Part shown: piece by piece, positions 36,978 to 45,798 of the stretch | How positions within the stretch are numbered: position 1 is the stretch's first letter | How the letters are laid out: the number at the start of each line of letters is the position of its first letter | Assembly (NCBI GenBank): GCA_023511455.1 | Contig: JAIMBJ010000013.1 | Coordinates: forward strand, 1-64,000 | DNA: 64,000 nucleotides | Source of the DNA: Bacillota bacterium | GTDB taxonomy: Bacteria; Armatimonadota; HRBIN16 | Direction: 5' to 3' | Notes under the pieces: generated by a model | Database searches by the model: none | Seen by the model: only the letters and a program-made list of their open reading frames with translations | What the model was told of the DNA's origin: nothing | Made by a program: the position numbers and the translations under genes

Positions 36978-37982
36978 TTACCTCACTTTCACCATCTGTT
37001 CCGTCTGCTGAACGAGCGGCAGGAGTTTGGCGTCGATATCCGACTCGTCCGTTCCCACATCCGCTTTAAAGAGGAACCAGTGTTCCACATGCTCAACGGA
37101 GCCTCCAGCGGGTATCTTGCCCAGAGGTCCCAGCGTCTCCATCTCCAGCATATCTGCGTTGGTAAAGGTCTCTGTATTGCAGCCATAGTCAGGATAAGTG
37201 GCGCTAGGGTCATAGCCATAGCGTTTCAGAAACACTTCGCCGTTCAGCACGTAAGCCGCCCAGCCCTGCTTGTTGAGCATTCCCACTTTCTGTTTGCCTT
37301 TATCGTCTTTGGGAACGGTTGGGTCCTGCTTGAGCTGGATGTAGCGGGTGCCCCATATCCAGCGCGGGTCACGCATGTCCGTGTAGTGCCACAATACCAG
37401 CGCGCGGGCGGGCAGTAGATACTCTGAGTGGGGGATGTACGGCTCCTGAGGAAAGATGGCTCGTCCGCCCGGAGCCATTACGGTCAGGCACCAGGGGGCA
37501 GCTTCGATATCCCACAGGTTCTTGTTGATGAGTCGGTGTACCAATTTCAGGTGGTTGCTGTCTGGCGACAGGGTAATCTCCATCTGCTTCTGGATGCCTG
37601 TCGAGGGTTCGACCGGTTGAGTCAGAGTCAGGGTTTTGCCGTCCCAGGTATACTGCACCGGGTCGTTGTCCGGGGCGTAGGTCCGGGGCATCTGCTCGGG
37701 AGCGTGCCACAGCCTGTGTCCGCCGTACGGACGCCACTCGCTGCCGCCCGTTTTGCCGAGTTCTTCTTTCACTTCGTGGAACAGGTTCTGCCCACCGACG
37801 AAACCACACCGGATGACGCGAGGTCCCACATCGGTCGTGACGATAATTTCGATCTGTCCGTTGCTCAGGCGTATGCAGTTTTGCCAGCCTCCGTAGCGGA
37901 CTTTCTCCTGAAATTGCAGTTGCCCTGCGGACGCTGCAGAGAGCAGAGCAGGGATAAACAGCCCCGCCGTTCGCCATGACAT
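36978..37982 (-). CDS. Secreted DUF4380-like (aldose-epimerase-fold) protein
   Basis: The product has 334 residues. ATG 37982 follows GAAGGAGG and opens a signal peptide (LFIPALLSAASAGQ). The beta-sandwich pattern (RLSNGQIEIIVTTDVGPRVI, GGHRLWHAPEQMPRTYAPD, VHRLINKNLWDIEAAPWCLT) matches DUF4380, related to galactose mutarotase folds. It may bind or epimerise sugars outside the cytoplasm; catalytic residues were not assigned. The promoter region of the divergent glycosidase lies upstream. Confidence 0.65.
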   Translation of the reverse strand: MSWRTAGLFIPALLSAASAGQLQFQEKVRYGGWQNCIRLSNGQIEIIVTTDVGPRVIRCGFVGGQNLFHEVKEELGKTGGSEWRPYGGHRLWHAPEQMPRTYAPDNDPVQYTWDGKTLTLTQPVEPSTGIQKQMEITLSPDSNHLKLVHRLINKNLWDIEAAPWCLTVMAPGGRAIFPQEPYIPHSEYLLPARALVLWHYTDMRDPRWIWGTRYIQLKQDPTVPKDDKGKQKVGMLNKQGWAAYVLNGEVFLKRYGYDPSATYPDYGCNTETFTNADMLEMETLGPLGKIPAGGSVEHVEHWFLFKADVGTDESDIDAKLLPLVQQTEQMVKVR

Positions 37983-38095
37983 GGCGATGACACCTCCTTC
38001 TGTCCAGCTTTCTCTTCGCAGGCACATTCGCGTTGGGGAGAAGGGGTTCCTGCCCGGGAAGGGTCTGGTTCGGGTCTGCATGTGCATCACACCGG

Positions 38096-38125
38096 TTGCT
38101 TTGATCCTTTGCATCTGCTACAATA
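38096..38125 (+). promoter_or_regulatory. Promoter of the GHL10-type gene
   Basis: TTGCTT (38096-38101) and TACAAT (38120-38125) have an 18-bp spacer, 34 bp before ATG 38159. Confidence 0.5.
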
Positions 38126-38158
38126 ACACGGCTGCTACTTGTTGGCTGGAGGCTGGTC

Positions 38159-40339
38159 ATGCGGCGGTATACCGGTTGGGTCGTGGGAATATGTCTGGTG
38201 CTGGCAGTGGGACGGGCGTATGCAGCGCCGGAGCTGCGTGCTTTCTGGGTGGATACCTGGCACGCGGCACTGCGCACGCCAGCGGAGGCCGACGCCCTGA
38301 TACAGGCAGCGCGCACTGCGAAGGCAAACGCCCTGTTTGTGGAGGTGCGTAAACGCGGGGATGCTTACTACCTCTCGCACTACGAGCCTACCGCCAGCGA
38401 TGTGTCGGGCGGTTTTGACCCTCTGGCGTATTTGATACAGCGGGCACACCACGAGACGCCGCGCCTTGAGGTGCACGCCTGGCTCGTGATGCTGCCGGTG
38501 TGGAACTCCACAACGCCTCCATCCAATCCGACTCACCCTTATAACCGTTTCCCGCAGTGGCTCACGCTGAATGATAGCGGCGCAAGCTATGACGGCAGTA
38601 ACTACAGCTTGGACCCCGGCAATCCGGAAGCGGCAGACTTCCTGTACCGCGTCGCGCTGGACGTGTTGAGGCACTACGACGTGGACGGTATTCACTTCGA
38701 CTATATCCGCTTCGCGGGCAACCGCTGGGGATACAACCCGGTGAGCGTCAGCCGATTCAACGCTGTTTACGGACGCACAGGGCAACCTGCATACAACGAC
38801 AGTAACTGGTCGCAGTGGAGACGGGACCAGGTCACACAGCTGGTGCGCCGAATCTACGCCTCGGCGGTCGCCATCAAGCCCTGGTGTAAGGTGACCGCTG
38901 CAACGATTACGTGGGGCAACGGTCCCACCAGCGAATCAGCGTGGTTCTCTACCTCGGCATACAGTTCGGTGTTTCAAGACTGGCGGGCGTGGACGGAAGA
39001 GGGTATTCTGGACATCGCTATTCCCATGTGCTATTACAACCACTCCAACTCCACCTACCGCACCTACTTCAATAACTGGATCACGTGGGCGAGGAATCAC
39101 CGTTATAACCGCTCGGTGGCGATTGGGCTGGGGGCATACCTCAATACTCTCTCGAACACCCTCACTCAGATCAATCTGGTGCGCACGCCCACAACGCAGG
39201 GGGGATATTCGGATGGAATTGTCTTCTACTCGTACGCAGCGCCAAACGTGGACAGCTCCGGTAACATCCAGTGGTATAACCCGGCTGCCTATACCACCTT
39301 TGGCAACTACTTCGGGCAGTGGGAGCCCGTTCCCGACCTGCCGTGGAAGACCAATCCGACAACGGGTATCGTCATGGGGGTTGCTCTGAGGGGTTCGAAC
39401 CTGCAGCCTCTGGACCGCGCCACGGTGACCCTTTTCCGCAGCGGCTTCTCGCGCTCGCTATTCACCGATGGCAACGGTGCATTTGCTTTTGTGGATGTGC
39501 CTCCGGGCACCTACACGCTGCGCGTCAGTGCATCGGGTTTGACGCCTGTCAACAGGACGGTCACCGTGTCCGCAGGCAGCGTATGGCGCGAGACGGTGCT
39601 GGCGGGCAGTTCAGGGGGTAATGTGTGGCCCATGGCTGACCTGCTTCGGCAGAGCGATGGGCAGATGGTGCTATTACAGGATGTGCGTGTCGCCGCTGGC
39701 AACGACAGGCTGGGGGGAGCAATCTATGTGGAAGACGGTCAGTCGCCTGTCGCCATTCGAGTGAATACGAACCCGGCAGTGCCGTGGATCGAGGGTGACC
39801 GTCTGGTGATTCTGGGCACGCTGTCCACGCAGGGCAGCGAGCGCGTGATTGTACCCTCAGTGATACGGCTGGTGGGGGTAGAACTGCCCTCACAGCGTTC
39901 GCTACAACTGCAGGTGGACTGGCAGCAATGGCTGGGTAACAGCGTGCCGATACAGATAGACGTGTTACGTGCTAACGGTACACTGGTCAGGCAATATACT
40001 CTCACACCCGACGGCTCAGGTGTTGTGACTTTGCCCAGAGATAGCGCAATCGCACCGGGGTGGTATGATGTGCGTGTGAAAAGCTCGCACTGGTTGTCCA
40101 GAAGGCTCAGAGGCGTTTTTCTCCCCTCCACGGGAAGCGCGGAAGTTTCGCTCATCAACGGCGACGTGGACGGCGATAACGAGATAACCCTGCATGACTT
40201 TGGGCGGATAGTGCAGGCTTTTGGTACGGTTCGGGGCGACGCCCTGTGGAACGCCGACGCCGATCTGGACGGCGATGGCGAGGTGACCCTTTTCGACTTC
40301 GGTATTCTGGTGAGCAATTTCGGCTTGAGCGGGGAGTGA
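38159..40339 (+). CDS. Secreted GHL10/DUF187 family glycosyl hydrolase-like protein with dockerin-like tail
   Basis: The product has 726 residues. A signal peptide ends AYAAPE. The glycosyl hydrolase-like 10 barrel (~25-400) starts ELRAFWVDTWHAALRTP and contains NALFVEVRKRGDAYY, YSLDPGNPEAADFL, DGIHFDYIRFAGN and ILDIAIPMCYYNHSN. Then come a carboxypeptidase-regulatory-like domain (~425-480), a beta-rich OB/Ig segment and two C-terminal dockerin-type loops (DVDGDNEITLHDFG, DLDGDGEVTLFDFG). The related enzymes act on peptidoglycan or glycans; the exact activity is unknown. The C-terminal module is nearly the same as in the gene at 483-3680. Confidence 0.85.
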   Translation: MRRYTGWVVGICLVLAVGRAYAAPELRAFWVDTWHAALRTPAEADALIQAARTAKANALFVEVRKRGDAYYLSHYEPTASDVSGGFDPLAYLIQRAHHETPRLEVHAWLVMLPVWNSTTPPSNPTHPYNRFPQWLTLNDSGASYDGSNYSLDPGNPEAADFLYRVALDVLRHYDVDGIHFDYIRFAGNRWGYNPVSVSRFNAVYGRTGQPAYNDSNWSQWRRDQVTQLVRRIYASAVAIKPWCKVTAATITWGNGPTSESAWFSTSAYSSVFQDWRAWTEEGILDIAIPMCYYNHSNSTYRTYFNNWITWARNHRYNRSVAIGLGAYLNTLSNTLTQINLVRTPTTQGGYSDGIVFYSYAAPNVDSSGNIQWYNPAAYTTFGNYFGQWEPVPDLPWKTNPTTGIVMGVALRGSNLQPLDRATVTLFRSGFSRSLFTDGNGAFAFVDVPPGTYTLRVSASGLTPVNRTVTVSAGSVWRETVLAGSSGGNVWPMADLLRQSDGQMVLLQDVRVAAGNDRLGGAIYVEDGQSPVAIRVNTNPAVPWIEGDRLVILGTLSTQGSERVIVPSVIRLVGVELPSQRSLQLQVDWQQWLGNSVPIQIDVLRANGTLVRQYTLTPDGSGVVTLPRDSAIAPGWYDVRVKSSHWLSRRLRGVFLPSTGSAEVSLINGDVDGDNEITLHDFGRIVQAFGTVRGDALWNADADLDGDGEVTLFDFGILVSNFGLSGE

Positions 40340-40340
40340 A

Positions 40341-41156
40341 ATGCGCCAGAGGCTGTATCTGTGGCTGCGCAAGGCGTGGGCGGTCTTCAGCATCTATTTT
40401 CAGGACTCGCTGGCATATCGCGCGCAGGCGGTGATCTGGATCCTCACCGATGTCGTGCCTGCGATGGTGATGCCGCTGGTTTGGCTGTCCGCGTATGGAG
40501 GGCGGTCACACATCGGCGGGTACGCTCCGGGCGAGATGGTGCTGTATTACCTCTGCATGGTCACGTTTACCAACTTCGTGGTCACGCACCAGATGTGGGA
40601 TGTGGCGACGGAGATTAAGGAGGGACAGTTCTCGGTTTACCTGGTACGCCCCTTCAGCTACTTCCAGACCAACCTTATCCGCAATCTGGCGTGGCGGGTG
40701 TTCCGCCTCGTGGTGTTTGTGCCAATGCTTGCACTGGCTGTCTGGATTTACGCCCCGCACCTCACGCAGGCGCGGTTTGAATGGGGCCCGACCTTCTGGC
40801 TATCGCTGGTGATGGGGCATCTGGTATCGTTCATGCTGGCATACGCCCTGGGGTTGCTGGCGCTGTTCTTTCAGGAAGTGTTCAGCGTGTACAACGTCTA
40901 CTATATCCCGATGCTGTTCCTGTCGGGACAGTTAGTGCCTATCGGGGTCTTTCCGGAATGGTTGCAGGCTTTGAGCCGTTATTTGCCCTTCCAGTACACC
41001 GTTGCCCTGCCCACGGAGGTCTTCATGGGAAGGGTGCCGGAGTCTATAGCGTGGCAGGCGATTGGGATACAGGTGGCATGGACGGTGTCGCTGTATCTGC
41101 TGGCGAAGGTGTTCTGGCGGAAGGGTCTGCTATACTATACAGGGGTGGGGATGTGA
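40341..41156 (+). CDS. ABC-2 type permease (COG4587-like)
   Basis: The product has 271 residues, with six membrane segments and the family signature WLSAYGGRSHIGGYAPGEMV, then VYLVRPFSY. It is one half of a heterodimeric ABC-2 exporter with the next gene. It begins 1 bp after the glycosidase stop and is probably cotranscribed with it. No ATPase gene is adjacent. Confidence 0.85.
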   Translation: MRQRLYLWLRKAWAVFSIYFQDSLAYRAQAVIWILTDVVPAMVMPLVWLSAYGGRSHIGGYAPGEMVLYYLCMVTFTNFVVTHQMWDVATEIKEGQFSVYLVRPFSYFQTNLIRNLAWRVFRLVVFVPMLALAVWIYAPHLTQARFEWGPTFWLSLVMGHLVSFMLAYALGLLALFFQEVFSVYNVYYIPMLFLSGQLVPIGVFPEWLQALSRYLPFQYTVALPTEVFMGRVPESIAWQAIGIQVAWTVSLYLLAKVFWRKGLLYYTGVGM

Positions 41157-41157
41157 G

Positions 41158-41946
41158 GTGCGTCGCTACTGGCGGCTGTACAAAGTGTTCTGGCGCAACG
41201 GCTTCCGGCGCGAGCTGGAGTTCCGGGCGAACTTCTGGGCGAAGGTCATCACCAACTTTGCATGGTTGTTCTTCTTCATCGCGCTGGTGGAGGTTATCTA
41301 CGCGCGCACCGATGCCGTTGCCGGCTGGAACCGCAACGACGCCTTCCTGCTGGTAGCGACCTGTTACTGGATGAGCTCCATCGCCAGCATCACCTTCTTC
41401 CGCAACCTGTGGATGCTGCCCAGCCTGATACGACTGGGCACGTTTGACTTCGTGCTCGTGAAGCCCGTTTCCAGCCTGTTCTGGACATCCTTTCGCTTCG
41501 TGAACATGGATGAGATAGGCACCCTCATCGGTTCCTTCGCCATGCTGGGTTACGCGGTATCACGGATGCGTCCGCTGCCCGACCTGACACAGGTAGTGGA
41601 GTATTTTGTGCTCTGTTTCAGCGGGTTAACCATGTACTACTCGTTCTACCTGCTGGCGATGACGCTCTCCTTCTGGCTCGTGCGGGTGGACAACCTCTCC
41701 GCGCTGGTGGACACCATCCTGTATATGGCGCGTTTCCCAACGGACATCTTTCGTGGTGTGTTGCAACGCATATTGACCTTCATCATCCCGCTGGCGTTCA
41801 TCGCTACAATACCCTCCAAAGCGATGCTGGGCAGGATGGAGTGGTGGTTATTGCCGGTGGGAGTAGGGCTGGCGATGTTTTTCCTCGCCTGCGCGATAGC
41901 TTTCTGGCGATTTGCCACGCGGCACTACACCAGCGCGAGCAGCTGA
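41158..41946 (+). CDS. ABC-2 type permease (COG3694-like)
   Basis: The product has 262 residues. GTG 41158 lies 1 bp after the previous stop; a frame opening further upstream overlaps the first permease and is rejected. The start region RRYWRLYKVFWRNGFRRELE and FDFVLVKPVSSLF, RFPTDIFRG and PSKAMLG are hallmarks of this permease family. Six membrane segments are present. It partners with the preceding permease. The ATP-binding subunit (COG4586 type in known systems) must be elsewhere. Confidence 0.85.
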   Translation: MRRYWRLYKVFWRNGFRRELEFRANFWAKVITNFAWLFFFIALVEVIYARTDAVAGWNRNDAFLLVATCYWMSSIASITFFRNLWMLPSLIRLGTFDFVLVKPVSSLFWTSFRFVNMDEIGTLIGSFAMLGYAVSRMRPLPDLTQVVEYFVLCFSGLTMYYSFYLLAMTLSFWLVRVDNLSALVDTILYMARFPTDIFRGVLQRILTFIIPLAFIATIPSKAMLGRMEWWLLPVGVGLAMFFLACAIAFWRFATRHYTSASS

Positions 41947-41955
41947 GGGAATCCC

Positions 41956-43539
41956 ATGCGTGCCTCACAGTTACCATTTGCCACTCTACGGGAAGTGCCT
42001 GCAGATGCCAGCAGTGTGCATGAGCGATTGTTGCGTCGGGCGGGGTTTGTGCGCAAGGCGGAAGCGGGAGTATATGTTTTCCTGCCACTGGGGGCTTATG
42101 TGCTTCGTCGCGCTGTCACGCTTTTGGAAGAGCAGTGCGCAGCCGCAGGGTTCCATCCGGTGATAACGCCCCTTACGGAGGCAGTGCAGGCAGTGCTCGA
42201 ATCTGCCCGCCCTCAGGTCCGTTCGTGGCGCTCTCTGCCGCTGCAATGGTATACGATGAATCAGGTGCGCCTCGAGGATGTGGAACCGCGCGGCGGCTTG
42301 CTGGAGGCTCGGGAGAGACTACTTTTCAGGATGTGGCGTTTCGACGCGGATGCGTCGTCAACAACGTACACTCTGAGACGGATAACACACACTCTGGCAT
42401 GGTCTTGCAGACAGATGGGAGCGGAAGTGCTTGCGGGCGAGAGCGATGGATGGTGCTTGCTGGTTGTGGCAGAGGGCGGCGAAGATGCGCTTCTACAGTG
42501 TTCCTCGTGCAAAGCCGCTGGTGTCCCAGACTGTTTCCCTTTGTCTCCTTTGGGAGAGAAACCACCGCCATACGATGCTGTGCCCCCTGCTGAAATCGTC
42601 CGCACGCCCGGCTTGCGTACGGTGGAGGAGGTTGCCCGGTTCCTCCAAGTGCCACCATCCAAACTGGTAAAGACATTGCTACTGGACGTGGATGGAAAGG
42701 CGGTAGCCGCGCTGGTGCGGGGTGACCACGAACTGAGCCTGCGTAAGGTGCAAAGGGCGTTGGGTGCGAAAGAGGTGCAGATGATGTCGCCGGAGCGGGT
42801 GGAGGAGGTGAGCCATGCTCCTGTCGGCTTCGCGGGACCGGTTGGGCTCGAGAGGGTAAGACTGATCGCCGACCACGCGGTGCGCCAGATGCAGGATTTT
42901 GTGGTGGGAGCGAATCTGGCGGACGCGCATCGCATCCACATCTGCTGGGGGCGCGACTTCGCAACGCCATCGTGGCTGGACCTGCGAACCGCTTCCGCTG
43001 GCGACCAGTGCGCCCACTGTGGTGGCGAGCTGGTTCTGAGGCGGGGTATTTTTGTAGGGGAGGTACGTTTGTGGCGCGATGAGCATGGGCTGGTGTATGA
43101 TGATGCTCAGGGGGTGCAGCAACCGGTGCAGGTCATCCTGGGCGAACTGAACCTCACGCGCCTGATAGCGGCTCTGGTGGAGGCAAACCACGATAGCGAT
43201 GGCATGGTGTGGCATCCGCGCATCGCGCCTTTGGACGCCATCATCCTGCTGTTGAATCCTTCCGAAGAGTCGCATCGCGAGTTAGCGGAGAGGATATCGC
43301 TGTCTCTTGAGGAACGCGGCATCGATGTCCTGCTGGATGACCGCGATGAACGCGCCGGAGTGAAGTTCAAAGACGCCGACCTGGTCGGCATACCCCTTCA
43401 GGTGGTGGTGGGGCGTTCGGCGTCGGAGGGGTTGGTGGAGGTGCGCCTGCGCCGCGATAGACAGCCCCATCAGGTCGCCGTAGAGGATGTAGCCATTGTG
43501 GTGGAAGAGCTGCTGTACCGCGAGATGGAGGTGGCATGA
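41956..43539 (+). CDS. Degenerate prolyl-tRNA synthetase-like protein with YbaK editing domain
   Basis: The product has 527 residues, against ~570 for bacterial ProRS. The start (LPFATLREVPADASSVHERL) and GVYVFLPLGAYVLRRA match ProRS. The segment that should carry the ATP-site motif (GPTHEE) is deleted between ITPLTEAVQ and RSWRSLPLQWY. Motif 2 is altered (VRLEDVEPRGGLLEARERL), and the motif 3 glycines are lost (GELNLTRLIAALVEANHD). The inserted YbaK editing domain (~215-390; FLQVPPSKLVKTLLLDVDGK) looks intact, and the anticodon-binding domain is present. It may be an editing-only or tRNA-binding paralogue rather than an aminoacylating enzyme. It lies 9 bp after the permease and overlaps the next gene by 4 bp. 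Confidence 0.75.
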   Translation: MRASQLPFATLREVPADASSVHERLLRRAGFVRKAEAGVYVFLPLGAYVLRRAVTLLEEQCAAAGFHPVITPLTEAVQAVLESARPQVRSWRSLPLQWYTMNQVRLEDVEPRGGLLEARERLLFRMWRFDADASSTTYTLRRITHTLAWSCRQMGAEVLAGESDGWCLLVVAEGGEDALLQCSSCKAAGVPDCFPLSPLGEKPPPYDAVPPAEIVRTPGLRTVEEVARFLQVPPSKLVKTLLLDVDGKAVAALVRGDHELSLRKVQRALGAKEVQMMSPERVEEVSHAPVGFAGPVGLERVRLIADHAVRQMQDFVVGANLADAHRIHICWGRDFATPSWLDLRTASAGDQCAHCGGELVLRRGIFVGEVRLWRDEHGLVYDDAQGVQQPVQVILGELNLTRLIAALVEANHDSDGMVWHPRIAPLDAIILLLNPSEESHRELAERISLSLEERGIDVLLDDRDERAGVKFKDADLVGIPLQVVVGRSASEGLVEVRLRRDRQPHQVAVEDVAIVVEELLYREMEVA

Positions 43540-44498
43540 GCAGACAGCCTGCAGTATTGACGGTCACTCTCAACGCAGCGGTAGACAAGACTTATCGCGT
43601 CGAGGGTTTTTGTCTGGACCGGGTGTTCCGCGTCGAGTCGGGCAGAGTGGTCGCCGGTGGGAAGGGCATCAACGTGGCGCGGGTGTTGCACACGCTGGGC
43701 GTGCCGGTCATGGCGACTGGCTTCCTCGGCGGACACAACGGCGCGTTCATTCTGGACAGCCTGAAGCAGGAGGGCATCCCTGGCGACTTCGTGTGGACGC
43801 AAGGGGAGAGCCGCGTGTGTTTGGCAGTCATTGACCCTATCCACGGAACGCAGACCGAGCTGAACGAGATTGGACCCGAAATCCATCCCGAGGAGGTCAC
43901 GGCACTGGAAGAAAAGCTGAGGCAGCTGTTGCGCCAGTTCGACTACGTCACCCTGTCTGGCAGCGCACCTCCTGGAGTGCCCGACGACTTTCACGCACGG
44001 GTCATCCGCATGGGACGCGGAGCGGGGGTCAGAGTGGTGCTGGACAGCAGCGGCTCGTTGCTCCGACACGGAGTGGAAGCTATCCCGTGGATGGTGAAGC
44101 CCAATCGCGCGGAACTCGCTGCTGTGTTCGGGTCTGAGCCGACAGGGTGGGATGATGCGCTGGAGATGGCTCGTCGGCTCCGCCAGAAAGGCATTGAGAT
44201 TGTGGTGGTAACTCTGGGCAAGCAAGGGGCAATCTGGGTCAGCCCACAGGGAGAGTGGTTCGCGCAACCGCCCGAGGTAGAGTTCGTGAGCGCGGTCGGC
44301 TCTGGTGACTCGATGCTCGGGGCGATGTTGTATGCGGTCATTCAGGGCATGTCGGCTCCCGATGTGCTTCGCTGGGGGGTGGCGGCCGGCGCGGCTAACG
44401 CCGCCGTATTCGGAGCGGGTTTCTGTACGCGGGAGCAGATTGAGGCGTTAGTGCCCAAAGTGCGGTGTGAACGCCCCTCCGGCAGGCTTTCCGCTTAA
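43536..44498 (+). CDS. PfkB-family sugar kinase (1-phosphofructokinase/tagatose-6-P kinase type)
   Basis: The product has 320 residues. The N-terminal VLTVTLNAAVDKTYRVEGF and the GGKGINVARVLHTLG motif are typical of the FruK/LacC branch of PfkB kinases. The C-terminal catalytic motif is SAVGSGDSMLGAML, with the general-base Asp in GSGDS. It would phosphorylate a sugar phosphate with ATP. The start overlaps the ProRS-like stop (ATGA). The neighbours suggest amino-sugar or polyol catabolism. Confidence 0.88.
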   Translation: MSRQPAVLTVTLNAAVDKTYRVEGFCLDRVFRVESGRVVAGGKGINVARVLHTLGVPVMATGFLGGHNGAFILDSLKQEGIPGDFVWTQGESRVCLAVIDPIHGTQTELNEIGPEIHPEEVTALEEKLRQLLRQFDYVTLSGSAPPGVPDDFHARVIRMGRGAGVRVVLDSSGSLLRHGVEAIPWMVKPNRAELAAVFGSEPTGWDDALEMARRLRQKGIEIVVVTLGKQGAIWVSPQGEWFAQPPEVEFVSAVGSGDSMLGAMLYAVIQGMSAPDVLRWGVAAGAANAAVFGAGFCTREQIEALVPKVRCERPSGRLSA

Positions 44499-44500
44499 CG

Positions 44501-45715
44501 ATGGCGAAACAGCCACCGGATATGAGCAAGGAAATGACCACAACCCTCCCCAAGTGGCAGTTGCAGGTGGTGCAGGTCGGGCAATCGATTGCTACCACCA
44601 TGATCCTGTACGGTCAACCCTTCTACGCCCGGCGAGCGCTGGAATGGAGCCCTGCTACCATCGCTATGGCGCAGATCGGGATCGGTCTTCTCACGGCAAT
44701 CGGGTCGGTGCTGGGGGGCAGGCTCATCGAACGGCGCGGCTGTCGCACCTCGATGAATCTGGGGCTGGTCGGACTGATTGCTGGTTCTCTGGCAGGCTGT
44801 GTCCTCCCGGAGGGCTGGAACATGGTAACAGCGATCGTGCTGGTCGCGGCATTTCAGGGGTTTGTCTGGCCTGCCATTGAAGCTGCCATCACACGCGGCG
44901 AGCCACAACACCGTGTTCAGCACCTGGTCGGAATGTATAACCTCGGTTGGTCGGGAGGGAGCGGCTTTGCGTTCTTCATCACCACCCCGCTCATGAGCGC
45001 CTTCGGGTTGCGGGCGATGTTTGCTCTGCCGCTCATGCTCTACCTGTTTAATCTCTTCCTGTTATGGAAAGTGCTGCCCGATTACGACAGCGTGCCCGAC
45101 GAACACCATACCGTCGTAGACTCCGAAGGCGTGGAGCTGACGCCGCAGCAACGCCATGCCTTCCGCCTGCTGGGCTGGCTGGCGAACCCCATGGCATACG
45201 TCGCCATCAACGTCATCGTCACCTACAATCCGATGGTGGCACAGCGTATCGGTGTCAGTTTCGCCACCGCCAGCAGCTGGTTCAGCCTGTGGTTCTATGT
45301 GCGCATGTTTGCCTTCGAGCTGCTGCGTCGCTGGAGCGGCTGGCACTATCGCCCCAACCTGCTGTTTGCGGCGTTCGGCATGGCGATGCTGGGCTTTGCG
45401 GGCATGATGTTTGCCCCTTCGCTGGCGGTGCATCTGCTGTCGCAAATCGTCTTCGGGCTGAGCATCGGGTTGCTATACCAGTCTTCGCTGTTCTACTCGA
45501 TGGCGGGCAGCGAGGAGAAAGGCACGCACGGCGGTTTCCATGAATCGTTCATCGGGCTGGGACTGGCGACAGGGGCGAGTTTAGCGTTTGTTGGCGACCG
45601 TATCGCGCCGCAGCATCCTGCGCTGTCGGTGTTGCTGGTGTGGGGGCTGATGGGGGTGTGTCTTGCGGTGATGTGGCGTATCGCGCGTGGGATGTCTTCT
45701 TCAAAGCCTTCTTGA
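44501..45715 (+). CDS. MFS transporter
   Basis: The product has 404 residues with about eleven or twelve membrane segments. The loop 2-3 motif is GGRLIERRGCRTSMNLGLVG, a fair match to the MFS G-x3-D-R-x-G-R/K-R. It begins 2 bp after the kinase gene. The substrate is unknown; position suggests a sugar or sugar derivative feeding the downstream enzymes. Confidence 0.8.
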   Translation: MAKQPPDMSKEMTTTLPKWQLQVVQVGQSIATTMILYGQPFYARRALEWSPATIAMAQIGIGLLTAIGSVLGGRLIERRGCRTSMNLGLVGLIAGSLAGCVLPEGWNMVTAIVLVAAFQGFVWPAIEAAITRGEPQHRVQHLVGMYNLGWSGGSGFAFFITTPLMSAFGLRAMFALPLMLYLFNLFLLWKVLPDYDSVPDEHHTVVDSEGVELTPQQRHAFRLLGWLANPMAYVAINVIVTYNPMVAQRIGVSFATASSWFSLWFYVRMFAFELLRRWSGWHYRPNLLFAAFGMAMLGFAGMMFAPSLAVHLLSQIVFGLSIGLLYQSSLFYSMAGSEEKGTHGGFHESFIGLGLATGASLAFVGDRIAPQHPALSVLLVWGLMGVCLAVMWRIARGMSSSKPS

Positions 45716-45798
45716 GCTAGTTGCCGCGCAAGCAGGAATCTTGTGCATCACCGCGAATCCCTCAACATCCATCGAACACCCGAAGGGAGGCTAGAATC

